From: JAGNLA01 sp964639885
Lineage (GTDB): Bacteria > Caldisericota > Caldisericia > JAAYUI01
DNA: 36,044 nucleotides
Assembly (NCBI GenBank): GCA_964639885.1
Contig: CAZXEH010000021.1
Coordinates: 1 to 36,044 of the forward strand
Direction: 5' to 3'
Under the pieces are notes generated by a model. That model saw only the letters and a list, made by a program, of their open reading frames with translations, made no database searches and was not told the origin of the DNA. Made by a program: the position numbers and the translations under genes. Below, piece after piece: positions 24,490 to 32,741 of this stretch. Each line of letters opens with the position of its first letter. The first letter of the stretch is position 1.

Positions 24490-25035
24490 ATGAGCTTAAT
24501 GAAAAAAACTTGCATCATGAGTCTGACGTTAGCAATAATCCTCACAGGATGCGGAGGAACAGGGCTACCTGCAATCAATCCGAAGACTGTTGATCTTCCG
24601 GTTGTGTCTGCTGTTGGTGAAAAGGTTGGAGAAGCTGTAACGTTCAGCTGGGAAAACCCGGATGGAACCACGGAAACCTGGAAACCTGAAAGAAAAACCC
24701 TTCTTACATTCTGGGTTTACGGCTGTTCGTCCTGCCTGCCAGAGTTTACGGCAGTTCAGGAGTTTGCAAGGCAGTCAAAACTTGACATCCTTGTTGTGAA
24801 CCTCAACAAGGTCAAGGACATCAGCCTCCTTGCCGAGATGCTGACGCTTCTGGATGAACCGCCAACGGTAAAGATTGTGCTTGATCCAACTTCCGTTGTG
24901 GGCAAAGAGTTTGGAGTCCAGACGGTTCCGGATGCCATGATCATTGACGGCAATGGTAGAATACTGGTCAGACAGAAGGCAAGGGTTGACCTTCAAACGT
25001 TGGTGGAAATGGAAAAAGAGTCGGAGGTGAAATGA
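24490..25035 (+). CDS. TlpA-like thioredoxin-fold lipoprotein
   Basis: 181 aa. Lipobox ILTGC (C21) after a short hydrophobic signal; ATG 24490 chosen, ATG 24499 also possible. Thioredoxin fold with the redox pair C79-SS-C82 in FWVYGCSSCLPEF and the cis-Pro loop VQTVPDAMI. TlpA/ResA-type proteins reduce disulfides or hold cofactors outside the cytoplasm. It is the first gene of an operon with two FtsX-type permeases and an ATPase, and overlaps the next by four bases. Thioredoxin-like proteins also accompany the Fet and P19 iron-uptake clusters of E. coli and Campylobacter, which have the same ABC parts. Confidence 0.85.
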   Translation: MSLMKKTCIMSLTLAIILTGCGGTGLPAINPKTVDLPVVSAVGEKVGEAVTFSWENPDGTTETWKPERKTLLTFWVYGCSSCLPEFTAVQEFARQSKLDILVVNLNKVKDISLLAEMLTLLDEPPTVKIVLDPTSVVGKEFGVQTVPDAMIIDGNGRILVRQKARVDLQTLVEMEKESEVK

Positions 25036-26186
25036 GACTTTTGAGCATCGCGTTCAAAAACCTTCGCCAGAGACCTTCAGGCTTTATTGCTGCAGCCATT
25101 GCTATCATGCTGGCTACAACAATACTGCTCCTGACAGTCGGTTTCTGGGGAGGCTATGACACTGCGCTTTCGGCAAATGTGAAAGACATCGGCGCAAACA
25201 TACTGGCAATCCCGAAAGGATGCCCGTATGAAGCAACCGGAGTCCTTCTTGCCGGCGGAAATATGAAATACACGATCACAAAGGACAAATTTGATGCCGT
25301 TTTGAAAACACCAGGCGTCAAGGAAGCCTCGGGTGTGATCATGGGCGTCAGAAAAGTGTTTGGCAATGGCCACGACAAAGGCCACGTCACCCTTGGAGTC
25401 GATGAGAACTACTTCAGGATGAGACCGCAGCTTGGAATCAAGGAATCACCGAAGCCAGGCGAAGTCATTGTTGGGTACTTCATGCACAAGAACATCCCGT
25501 TCAATATCGGTGATGAACTTCTCCTTAACGGCGAAAAACAGAAGGTCGTTAACTTCCTGCCTGAAACTGACACAGCAAACGAAACTTCAGTTGTTGTAGA
25601 CATCAAGACTGCATGGAGGATGTTGAAGGCTGAAGGCTACTATTCAACCATCATGATCGCTGTTGATGATCCATCAAAAGCCGATGAAGTTGCAAAAGCG
25701 CTTTCAAACATCCCTGATCTTCAGGTTGTCACGATGGATGATTTCCAGGCAACGGTCAAGGATTTCATAACCGGTGCACAGATTGCAATCATGTCAGTGC
25801 TTGCTATCATCCTTGTCATTGCCGGAATGGGCATCCTCACGGCCCAGGCAAGCTCGGTGGCAGCAAGAAAAGCGGAGATAGGAATGATGAGGGCCATCGG
25901 AGCCACATCAGGCCAGGTCATTCTCGTCACTGCATTTGAATCGATGATAACAGGCTTTATCGGAGCGCTGGTCGGTGTCATTGCCGGAGTTCTGCTGGCA
26001 CCGCTTACAAGCAACCTTATAAAGGCGCAATTGCCACAGTCACCCACAGGATCAATCGTGGTCGTGTCATGGCAGGGCGTCGTCATTACAATACTTGCCG
26101 GAGTGATAATCGCCGTTCTGGCTGGACTGGCTCCAGCGATCTCGGCTGCCGGCACAAAACCGACGGAGGCGGCACAAGATGAGTGA
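25032..26186 (+). CDS. FtsX-type ABC transporter permease (copy 1)
   Basis: 384 aa with one N-terminal TM segment, a long periplasmic domain (about 45-255) and three C-terminal TM segments ending in the MacB/FtsX core (VAARKAEIGMMRAIGAT). The periplasmic domain opens with IPKGCPYE (PKGCPY at 61-66), which is at exactly the same position in the second permease. MacB/LolC-type permeases work as mechanotransmission machines rather than channels. Start overlaps the thioredoxin stop (ATGA) and the end overlaps the ATPase start by eight bases. It most likely forms a heterodimer with the 27286 permease. Confidence 0.87.
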   Translation: MRLLSIAFKNLRQRPSGFIAAAIAIMLATTILLLTVGFWGGYDTALSANVKDIGANILAIPKGCPYEATGVLLAGGNMKYTITKDKFDAVLKTPGVKEASGVIMGVRKVFGNGHDKGHVTLGVDENYFRMRPQLGIKESPKPGEVIVGYFMHKNIPFNIGDELLLNGEKQKVVNFLPETDTANETSVVVDIKTAWRMLKAEGYYSTIMIAVDDPSKADEVAKALSNIPDLQVVTMDDFQATVKDFITGAQIAIMSVLAIILVIAGMGILTAQASSVAARKAEIGMMRAIGATSGQVILVTAFESMITGFIGALVGVIAGVLLAPLTSNLIKAQLPQSPTGSIVVVSWQGVVITILAGVIIAVLAGLAPAISAAGTKPTEAAQDE

Positions 26187-26850
26187 TATTATGATAAAAG
26201 TGGACAACCTCGAAAAAGACTTCAGAAGAGGCTCCGAAGTGATCAGAGCTGTCAACGGAATCAGTTTTGAAGTGCCAAGAGGACAGCTCGTGGCCATCAC
26301 TGGTGCGTCAGGTGCAGGAAAGACAACACTCCTTTCATGCATCGGACTCCTCGAAAAGCCGAGTTCAGGCTCAATCACAATCAACGACAGACAAATCAAG
26401 GGAATCTCAGAGACAGGAATGACAGTTCTAAGGAGACAGCTGATGGGTTTCGTGTTCCAGAGGTTTTTCCTCATTCCGACACTTTCGGCCCTCGAAAACG
26501 TCATGCTCCCACTCTCGTTTGCCGGAAGATCGAAGCCGAGAAGCGAAGTGATCGAGCTGATGAAAAAACTTGGCATGGGTGAAAGAATCAACCACAGACC
26601 AGGCCAGCTCTCAGGCGGAGAGATGCAGAGGGTGGCAATCGCCAGAGCCCTCGTGCTCGATCCACCAGTGATCATCGCCGATGAGCCAACCGGAAATCTT
26701 GACAGCAGCAATGCAAACCTGATGTTTGATCTTTTAAGGAAGCTCTCATCCGAGGGCAAAACGGTTCTGGTTGCAACACACTCAGAACATCTGGCAAAGA
26801 CATGTGACAGAATAATACATCTGATGGATGGAAAGGTGGTACAGCAGTGA
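26179..26850 (+). CDS. ABC transporter ATPase, LolD/MacB type
   Basis: 223 aa, family length. Walker A GASGAGKT (42-49), signature LSGGE (144-148), Walker B VIIADE (164-169), D-loop NLD and H-loop His201 (VATHSEH) are all intact, so it should hydrolyse ATP. It supplies energy for the two flanking permeases. It overlaps the permease before it by eight bases and the lipoprotein after it by four (GTGA). Confidence 0.93.
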   Translation: MSDIMIKVDNLEKDFRRGSEVIRAVNGISFEVPRGQLVAITGASGAGKTTLLSCIGLLEKPSSGSITINDRQIKGISETGMTVLRRQLMGFVFQRFFLIPTLSALENVMLPLSFAGRSKPRSEVIELMKKLGMGERINHRPGQLSGGEMQRVAIARALVLDPPVIIADEPTGNLDSSNANLMFDLLRKLSSEGKTVLVATHSEHLAKTCDRIIHLMDGKVVQQ

Positions 26851-27284
26851 AAACTTTGAAGATGGTGCTTGTTTTGGTTCTTATGGTGGGTTCCCTTGCG
26901 ATTCTTGGAGCGTGTGGAACAACAGACAACGGGAATGGCAGCAATACCGGAAATAACGATCAGACAGTGTTTGGTTCGGAAGTAGACAAAACCAAATATG
27001 AGAAGGCAACCGTTGACGGAATTCTCACAAGCCCAACCGATGAGTATTTTGACAAGGATGTTGTGGTCGATGCTGTGATCACAAAAATTTGTCCGGCAGG
27101 CTGCTGGTTCTATGTGAAAGATTATGGTTCAGACTCAAGCGTCGAGCTTTACATAGACAAATTCAAAGACCGCTTCCTTGTCCCGCAGGGCATTGAAGGT
27201 CAGAGGATAAATCTTTATGGTCACGTTGAGGCGGACGTGAAGATGAACATCCTGGCAGCAGTAAGAATGGAGCTGGTAAAGTAA
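26847..27284 (+). CDS. Small lipoprotein with OB-fold-like domain and CPAGC motif
   Basis: 145 aa from a GTG that overlaps the ATPase stop (GTGA). Lipobox ILGAC (C23), then a Gly/Asn-rich linker. The C-terminal ~100 residues resemble the DUF4920-type or OB-fold small proteins that carry a Cys pair: here C82 and C86 in ICPAGCWFYVKD. Such a Cys pair could bind a metal or be oxidised by the thioredoxin-like lipoprotein encoded four genes earlier. It lies between the two permease genes' ATPase and the second permease, so it is probably the extracytoplasmic partner of the transporter. No closer name can be given. Confidence 0.75.
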   Translation: MKTLKMVLVLVLMVGSLAILGACGTTDNGNGSNTGNNDQTVFGSEVDKTKYEKATVDGILTSPTDEYFDKDVVVDAVITKICPAGCWFYVKDYGSDSSVELYIDKFKDRFLVPQGIEGQRINLYGHVEADVKMNILAAVRMELVK

Positions 27285-27285
27285 A

Positions 27286-28437
27286 ATGGGATATACAAAG
27301 CTGGTTTTCTCCAACATCAGGTCAAAACCGCTGCGAACCGTTCTGACGATTTCTGCAGTAGCCATTTGCATCATGCTCCTGCTCTCGCTTCTTGGCTTCT
27401 TCATCGGATATAACTCGGCGATGCAAGACGAGCTTTCAAATCTTGGTGTGCATGTGATGGCTGTTCCCAAAGGTTGTCCATATTCATCCACCACACTCAT
27501 CCTCCACGGCGGAAAGATACCAAACGAAATTCCGCTTGAAGGACTCGGCCAGATCAGAAAAGTCGAGGGTGTCGACCAGGCCGAGGCCGTGGTCATGGGC
27601 GAACTGGATTACATGGGTTCAACAAGAATCATTTACGGAACAACAGCTGGTTTCCCTGCACTTAAGAGCGCATGGAAGATCGACGGAGCCTACCCGACCG
27701 GTGACAATCAAACGATGCTTGGCTCACTCATAGCCTCAAACCTTGGCAAAAACATAGGCGATACGATCACTCTCAACGGAGTCACACTCTCTGTGGTTGG
27801 ACTGCTCGGTACAACCGGCGGTTCAGAGGACAGCTTCGTCTACATGACCGATTCAGATGCCAGAAAAGTTATCGGTGACAGAAAAGGCTACACAGCCGTT
27901 TTAGTCAAGGTGAACCAGAGCGATCTGAAGTACATGACAATCGTTTCCGATGCAATTGAAAAGGTTGTCGATGCCCAGCCGGTTTCGGTCAATCAGGTCA
28001 ACAAAACGGTTTCAGACCTGCTCAATTCGGCAAGAACACTCATGCTTTCAGTGACCTTTGTTGCCATCATCGCTTCAGCGGTTGTGGTTTCCGGGTCATC
28101 AATCATCGGAGTGATCGAGCGTACAAAACAGATCGGCATGTTAAAGGCCATCGGCGCCACCCCGTCACAGGTCAGCTGGGCGATTCTGCTCGAATCAACG
28201 CTCCTCACCTTCCTGGGAGGCCTGATCGGAGTCCTGCTGACTTTTGTCGTGCGGGTTCCGCTCTCACAGCTCCTTGGAACATTGATCACCGCTGCACCAA
28301 AAGCTGAAGAGCTTATACAGCTTCCGCTCCCGACTGTCCTGATTGCCGTTGCAATCTCGGTTGGAGTCGGCATCATTTCGGCGGTAGCACCCCTTATCAG
28401 AATTGCAAACATTCCGACCCTCAAGATGGCCGGATGA
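27286..28437 (+). CDS. FtsX-type ABC transporter permease (copy 2)
   Basis: 383 aa with the same layout as the permease at 25032: N-terminal TM, periplasmic domain beginning VPKGCPYS (PKGCPY at 61-66), three C-terminal TMs with the FtsX core IERTKQIGMLKAIGATPSQV. It follows the lipoprotein with a one-base gap and overlaps the Nudix gene by four. The shared motif and length point to a two-permease transporter of the Fet/P19 type rather than a homodimeric MacB. Confidence 0.87.
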   Translation: MGYTKLVFSNIRSKPLRTVLTISAVAICIMLLLSLLGFFIGYNSAMQDELSNLGVHVMAVPKGCPYSSTTLILHGGKIPNEIPLEGLGQIRKVEGVDQAEAVVMGELDYMGSTRIIYGTTAGFPALKSAWKIDGAYPTGDNQTMLGSLIASNLGKNIGDTITLNGVTLSVVGLLGTTGGSEDSFVYMTDSDARKVIGDRKGYTAVLVKVNQSDLKYMTIVSDAIEKVVDAQPVSVNQVNKTVSDLLNSARTLMLSVTFVAIIASAVVVSGSSIIGVIERTKQIGMLKAIGATPSQVSWAILLESTLLTFLGGLIGVLLTFVVRVPLSQLLGTLITAAPKAEELIQLPLPTVLIAVAISVGVGIISAVAPLIRIANIPTLKMAG

Positions 28438-28859
28438 AGTACGAACTTGCAGCGACCACTTTTGTCTACAAGGGTGGTCGCTTTGCCATTCATTGGCATA
28501 AAAAAGTTTTGAAGTGGCTTCCACCCGGCGGACATGTCGAGGAGGATGAGCTTCCCCACCATGCAGCAATCAGGGAAGTGCTCGAAGAGCTCGGTGTTCC
28601 ATGCAAGCTGGTGACCGGTTGCCAGCCCGATCTCGGAATCGAAACCGTTCCTCTGCCAATCTCAATCCTTGTTGAAAATATCGATGAAAACCACAAGCAT
28701 GTGGACATGATTTATGTGGCCACCAGCGATAGAGAGGAGCTCTCAGAGGGGTTTTCGTGGGTGACCGTTGAAGAGGCGGAAAGAATGGGTGCCCCGGTCG
28801 ATGTTGTCAGGCTTGCCCGAATGGGCCTCGAAATAGTCAATTCCTGCGTTTTGCCCTGA
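28434..28859 (+). CDS. Nudix hydrolase
   Basis: 141 aa. The Nudix box from G33 to V55 (Gx5Ex7REUxEExGU) is complete, so the Mg-dependent diphosphate-hydrolysing loop should work. Substrate unknown. It is the last gene of the ABC operon, overlapping it by four bases (ATGA), which may mean only co-transcription. The C-terminal 23 bases overlap the convergent YgbA-like gene. Confidence 0.88.
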   Translation: MKYELAATTFVYKGGRFAIHWHKKVLKWLPPGGHVEEDELPHHAAIREVLEELGVPCKLVTGCQPDLGIETVPLPISILVENIDENHKHVDMIYVATSDREELSEGFSWVTVEEAERMGAPVDVVRLARMGLEIVNSCVLP

Positions 28860-29148
28860 TCGAAGCCACAAGGTGCCTGATTGCGATGACCGGATGAATG
28901 AAGGTCATCCTTGGCCCTGAAAATCTCATCACAGTTTTCATCGCCTGCCTCATGTCCGGTTTGTAGCAGTGGATTTTGCAGGCGTTGCAAGGCGGTTTCG
29001 GCTGATTGTGAGGGCAGGCGTCGATCCGCTTTTCCGAGTAATCAAGAAGTTTTTCGCAATCAGAACACAACCCTTTTGATTTGTGCACTTTCTTGCAGTA
29101 AAGGGAGATCATTATCCTGATAGTTTTTTTCTCGGAAGCAACAGACAT
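28837..29148 (-). CDS. ygbA: YgbA-like (nitrous oxide-stimulated promoter family) Cys-rich protein
   Basis: 103 aa from the ATG at 29148; an upstream in-frame TTG (29187) adds a tail not typical of the family. Seven Cys (C18, C28, C31, C45, C54, C57, C61) include the family core CxxC...CP...CxxCxxHCY, followed by the RxxxxxVMRFSGPRM block. In E. coli ygbA is under the NO-sensing repressor NsrR and belongs to the nitrosative stress response; its chemical role is not settled. It probably binds metal or an Fe-S cluster. Its coding end overlaps the Nudix gene convergently. Confidence 0.85.
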   Translation of the reverse strand: MSVASEKKTIRIMISLYCKKVHKSKGLCSDCEKLLDYSEKRIDACPHNQPKPPCNACKIHCYKPDMRQAMKTVMRFSGPRMTFIHPVIAIRHLVASIRAKRRN

Positions 29149-29280
29149 GGCTAGAGTATAAAAACTATCCTTTTGCCAATCAACCAATAAGACACTGAAA
29201 ATGCCGGCATTTGGCGCAATTGTAAACTTTTAACCCCGTGACGGCGTATTAAATTTTGAAAACACCAAGGAGGTTTGGCA

Positions 29281-30657
29281 ATGAAGAAAACCATATTGGT
29301 TCTCACGGCTCTCGCGTTGGTTCTTGCCGGTTCGGCGTTCACGTTCGCAAAAAATGAGAAGCCGGGCGACAAGGATGACAAGAAGTGCAACTGGTCATCA
29401 AAATGGGACAAAAACCCTGAGACATTCAGGCTTGACCCAGGTCAGGTGCAGGTTTTCACACTGATCGTTTCAAACAACGACAAGGAAAAAACATGCAAGT
29501 TTGAATTCACCCCTGATGGCAGCTATGTTAAATTCGATCCGGCAACGGTTGAGATTGCCGCAAAGCAGTCAGCAAATATAAAAGTGACCGTCACAATGCC
29601 GCCAAATCCAAACAACTCCGAAAAAGCAAACTTCAAATTCTGGATCAAGCCCGGTGATTCCGACAAAAAGGAAATGAAGTTCGGAATCCATTACAACAGA
29701 AAGCTCTGCCTCTTCAATGCAAAATGGGAGAAAGATTACACCTTTGAACCGCTCAAACCCGGTGAAACCAGGACACAGGTTCTCATCGTAAGCAACCCTT
29801 CAAGAACTGATACTGTTGCCATCAAAGTTGTTTATGATGCCAAAAACATTGAGTTCTCAACCACATCTTTCACAATCAAAGCAGGTGAAACCTTCAGGCT
29901 CACGGTGAAAATCACCCAGCCGGAGAAGGGCGATTCCTGGAAAACAGTCTGGCTTTTCAAGCTGGCAGCCGAGTGCGGATTGAAGAAGGAATTCAGCATT
30001 AGAGCCGTTTATCCCGGATTCTGCCTCTTTGACATCAAATGGGAGAAGGAACCGTCGGTTGTTCTGGAGCCAGGCAAGGATGGAACTTTTACTCTCATCA
30101 TCAGAAACCTGAATCCGCTTGAAAGCCTCGATCTCACCGTTGCTTCAGATAATCCAAAGATGAAGTTCTCTGCAACGTCTTTCACAATTGCCAAAGGCGA
30201 ATCATACAAACTGACAGTCACAGTCACACAACCTGAAAAAGGCACCAATCCTTACGTTGCGTGGAAGTTCACAATCAAATCCTCATGCGGAACCACCAAA
30301 GAGGTTGTGTTCAAAACAAAATACTTGGATGACAGCAAAAAAGACTGCAAATTTGAAGTGACACTTCCGCCTGGCCAGGACAACAAAAAGATGCAGAGGG
30401 GAAAAGATGGCCAGATCATCATCCACGTCAAGAACACGAGCTCAAAGACTATCGAATTCAAGGTTGGGACAAGCCTAGATTTTGCAAAGGCTGACCCAGC
30501 AACATTCAAACTCGAAGCCGGAAAGCTAAACGTTGTTAAGATCAACATCAAAGTGCCGGAGAACTATCAAAGAGACAGTCTGGAGCTGAATGTTTCAGTA
30601 AAATCCGATTGTGGTGGCCAGAAATCACTCAAACTCAAGCTGGCAGTGACAAAGTAA
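29281..30657 (+). CDS. Exported protein of four Ig-like repeats with paired cysteines
   Basis: 458 aa from ATG 29281, seven bases after AAGGAGG; a TTG two codons earlier overlaps the ribosome spacer. Signal peptide MKKTILVLTALALVLAG..., cleavage near TFA-KN. Four repeats of ~100-110 residues (about 36-140, 143-247, 248-351, 356-458) each begin near a Cys with a pattern like CxFxxKWEK and have ExGKxxxFTLIVxNxxxxxxTxxFxxxxxxFxPxxxxIxAGxxxxxxVTxxxPE. Most repeats carry a second Cys near their end (e.g. ECGLKKE, SCGTTKE), suggesting one disulfide per domain. The fold looks like the ASPM-SPD-2-Hydin/Ig-like class. It is monocistronic, with its own terminator. Role unknown; surface or periplasmic scaffold is likely. 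Confidence 0.72.
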   Translation: MKKTILVLTALALVLAGSAFTFAKNEKPGDKDDKKCNWSSKWDKNPETFRLDPGQVQVFTLIVSNNDKEKTCKFEFTPDGSYVKFDPATVEIAAKQSANIKVTVTMPPNPNNSEKANFKFWIKPGDSDKKEMKFGIHYNRKLCLFNAKWEKDYTFEPLKPGETRTQVLIVSNPSRTDTVAIKVVYDAKNIEFSTTSFTIKAGETFRLTVKITQPEKGDSWKTVWLFKLAAECGLKKEFSIRAVYPGFCLFDIKWEKEPSVVLEPGKDGTFTLIIRNLNPLESLDLTVASDNPKMKFSATSFTIAKGESYKLTVTVTQPEKGTNPYVAWKFTIKSSCGTTKEVVFKTKYLDDSKKDCKFEVTLPPGQDNKKMQRGKDGQIIIHVKNTSSKTIEFKVGTSLDFAKADPATFKLEAGKLNVVKINIKVPENYQRDSLELNVSVKSDCGGQKSLKLKLAVTK

Positions 30658-30673
30658 ACTCAATCCAAACAGA

Positions 30674-30706
30674 AAAGCCGGACTCTTGGCGAGTCCGGCT
30701 TTTTTC
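30674..30706. terminator. Bidirectional terminator between the Ig-like gene and the UbiA genes
   Basis: AAAGCCGGACTC (30674-30685) and GAGTCCGGCTTT (30691-30702) form a perfect 12-bp stem around TTGGC. T-runs lie on the plus-strand downstream side, and A-runs on the other side give a T-run for the minus strand. Confidence 0.9.
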
Positions 30707-30717
30707 ATTCCTGGCGC

Positions 30718-31766
30718 TTAAAAAAGATAAGCTACAATAAATAGCAGCGAAAGAACCGTGGTCAAAGCGATTGCCTGACCCATCGCTGCCGTGTAGTTGT
30801 TGCCCGGAAGTCTGTATTTGTTTGTTGAGACAACAACACTGATTGCAAGCGGGATTGTCAGGAGGGTTAACAGCGACCATTTCGGGAAAAGGTCGAGATA
30901 AACACAGATTCCAATTGCAAGGTAAGCCAAGCCGAACGTGATTGCCAGCAGGATTACCGAATTTTTCTGGCCAAGCCTGACGGCGATGGTTGTTTTGTTC
31001 TGGGCGATGTCGGATGGAACATCAAAAGTGTTGCTGATGTGGCCGATGTTCATGGTCAGTAATCCAATCGGAATGCCGATCAGAGCAGCAACAAGGCTGA
31101 GCTGGCCAGTGACAGCAGTCCAGATTCCAAGGGTGAGGAGTGGGCCGAATGCGAAGAAAAGGCCGGTTTCGCCAAAGCCCCTGAAGTTGAGCCTGATTGG
31201 TGGAGCGGTGTAGAATACGGCGATAAGACCGGTGGCTGCAGCAATGTAAACGATTGGCATACCGACTTTGAAGAGCAAAAATACGCCGATTCCCAAAGCG
31301 ATGACGGCACAACCGATGCCGGCTCCAAGCACCTGGTTTGCGGTGACCTGACCGTGAATGATCGGGCTGTCGTGAAACTGCTGCTCCTTGTGGCCGAGNN
31401 NNNNNNNNNNNNNNNNNNNNNNNNNNNNNNNNNNNNNNNNNNNNNNNNNNNNNNNNNNNNNNNNNNNNNNNNNNNNNNNNNNNNNNNNNNNNNNNNNNTG
31501 ACCTGACCGTGAATGATCGGGCTGTCGTGAAACTGCTGCTCCTTGTGGCCGAGGGTGTTTGATTTGAAATCGTAGTAGTCATCGAAGAAATCGCCTGCCG
31601 AATGCGCCAGAACTGCGCCAATGAGAGCAAGCGCAAAATACAGGCCGTTCCACATTCCAGCCTTTAAAGCCATGATTCCTGCAAGCGTGCCGGGCACGAT
31701 GCTGACAATCAGGAAAGGAGCCCTTGCAGCCTTGAACCAAACCTTTAGCCAATTGATGATTTTCAC
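30718..31766 (-). CDS. UbiA-superfamily prenyltransferase (MenA-like), broken only by the assembly gap
   Basis: The frame starts with a GTG at 31766 behind TGAGGTG. It is interrupted by 100 N (31399-31498), but the same 55 bases flank the gap. Removing the N run and one copy (155 bases) joins both parts in one frame of 297 aa. The first Asp-rich motif GDFFDDYYDF (D62, D63, D66) and the second NTFDVPSDIAQNKTT, both needed for Mg-diphosphate binding, are intact. About eight TM segments are present. Family members attach prenyl chains to aromatic rings (menaquinone, ubiquinone) or act on other polar acceptors. The substrate is unknown. It lies nine bases after a second UbiA-like gene. Confidence 0.85.
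31344..31398. repeat. Left copy of a 55-base identical sequence flanking the gap (assembly overlap)
   Basis: These 55 bases are identical to 31499-31553, on the other side of the N run. Each copy ends or starts exactly at the gap, as expected when two contigs that really overlap are scaffolded with a fixed-length spacer. Confidence 0.95.
31399..31498. other. 100-N scaffold gap (probably zero length)
   Basis: Exactly 100 N, the conventional unknown-gap size. Because both sides carry the same 55 bases, the contigs overlap and no sequence is missing. Confidence 0.9.
31499..31553. repeat. Right copy of the 55-base overlap
   Basis: Identical to 31344-31398; after merging, the minus-strand reading frame runs through ...IIHGQV into TANQVLGAG without change. 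Confidence 0.95.
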
Positions 31767-31775
31767 GGATTCACC

Positions 31776-32654
31776 TCAGACAAGATAAGCAGCAGCAATT
31801 GAAAGTCCGCCAACAACAAGAGCGATGATGGAAATGATGACGGCTTTCAGATAATTTGTGACGGTTGAGTTGGACTCAAGAAGCGTTTTGAACACAAAAA
31901 ACATCGGAATCAGCGACAGGAAACCGAGAAGTGCAAGTGTCGGGAGGTATCCGAGGATCACGCCCAGAGCCAAAGCGATGTAGGACAAAACAGCCATTGA
32001 AACGACGATTGCCTTGCTCGTTGAAAGCGTCACCATTCCAGACTTTTCGTCCATCGACTTTATCTTTGCAGATTTAAGATGGGCGACGATTGCAACCCAA
32101 AGCCCGACTGGAATAGAAACAGCCACTGTTTCTGGTACAATTCTGCCTGTCATGACAAATGCCATGCCAGACATCGCCAATGGCCCGAAAGCCAGGAAAA
32201 CAGTTATCTCTTTGAGGCCAACGAGCATCAGCGGTGTGAAGAGGAGGGCGATTGCTCCTCCTGCTGCAACAAAAACAGCCAGCTGCCAGCCAATGTTGAG
32301 CACGAAATAAAGACCAATGCCAGCATCAATTGCAAGACAAAACAGCCCAGCAACAAGCGTTCTTTTCCCTGCTAGCCACGAATCGGCAAAAAATGGCCTC
32401 CAGCCAGCAAAAAGTTTTACGTGTGAATCGCGAGGATCGGTGTGGAAATGCGTGAAGTAGTAATAAAGGTAGTCACCGGCAAGCTGGGCGATGAATATGC
32501 CCAAAAACATCAGCAGGTAGTCTGCCCATCTCATCACGCCAAACTTCCAAAACATCGCCCCTGACAGGATTGATGGGATGATTGAGGCTGTGAAAAGCAT
32601 AAATTTTATTGTGAGAATCGATTTGCTTCTGGTATTTTTGTTATCCTGGCTCAT
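31776..32654 (-). CDS. UbiA-superfamily paralogue lacking the canonical Asp motifs
   Basis: 292 aa from ATG 32654 (ATAAGGAACAAAATG); a GTG five codons upstream lies before the ribosome site. It is the same length and membrane layout as the UbiA gene that follows, with matching FGPLAMSGMAFVMTG and IPVGLWVAIVAH segments. The first motif reads GDYLYYYFTHFHTD, with aromatic residues where the Asp of DxxxD should be. The second reads AHLKSAKIKSMDEKSG, with only a reduced Asp content. Diphosphate/Mg binding by the usual mechanism is therefore unlikely. It may be a partner of the active gene, a changed enzyme or a decaying copy. Long, complete and in frame, so not an obvious pseudogene. Confidence 0.75.
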   Translation of the reverse strand: MSQDNKNTRSKSILTIKFMLFTASIIPSILSGAMFWKFGVMRWADYLLMFLGIFIAQLAGDYLYYYFTHFHTDPRDSHVKLFAGWRPFFADSWLAGKRTLVAGLFCLAIDAGIGLYFVLNIGWQLAVFVAAGGAIALLFTPLMLVGLKEITVFLAFGPLAMSGMAFVMTGRIVPETVAVSIPVGLWVAIVAHLKSAKIKSMDEKSGMVTLSTSKAIVVSMAVLSYIALALGVILGYLPTLALLGFLSLIPMFFVFKTLLESNSTVTNYLKAVIISIIALVVGGLSIAAAYLV

Positions 32655-32741
32655 TTTGTTCCTTATCACAAATTTTTGACAATACTAAGTTTATGGTTTT
32701 TCAGAACCGGAAAAAATCAAACTTAGAAAAAACCTGTTACT

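Noticed and set aside
31399..31498. Gap as an intron, mobile element or real insertion
   Set aside because: The length is exactly 100 N and the flanks share 55 bases, which points to an overlapping contig join.
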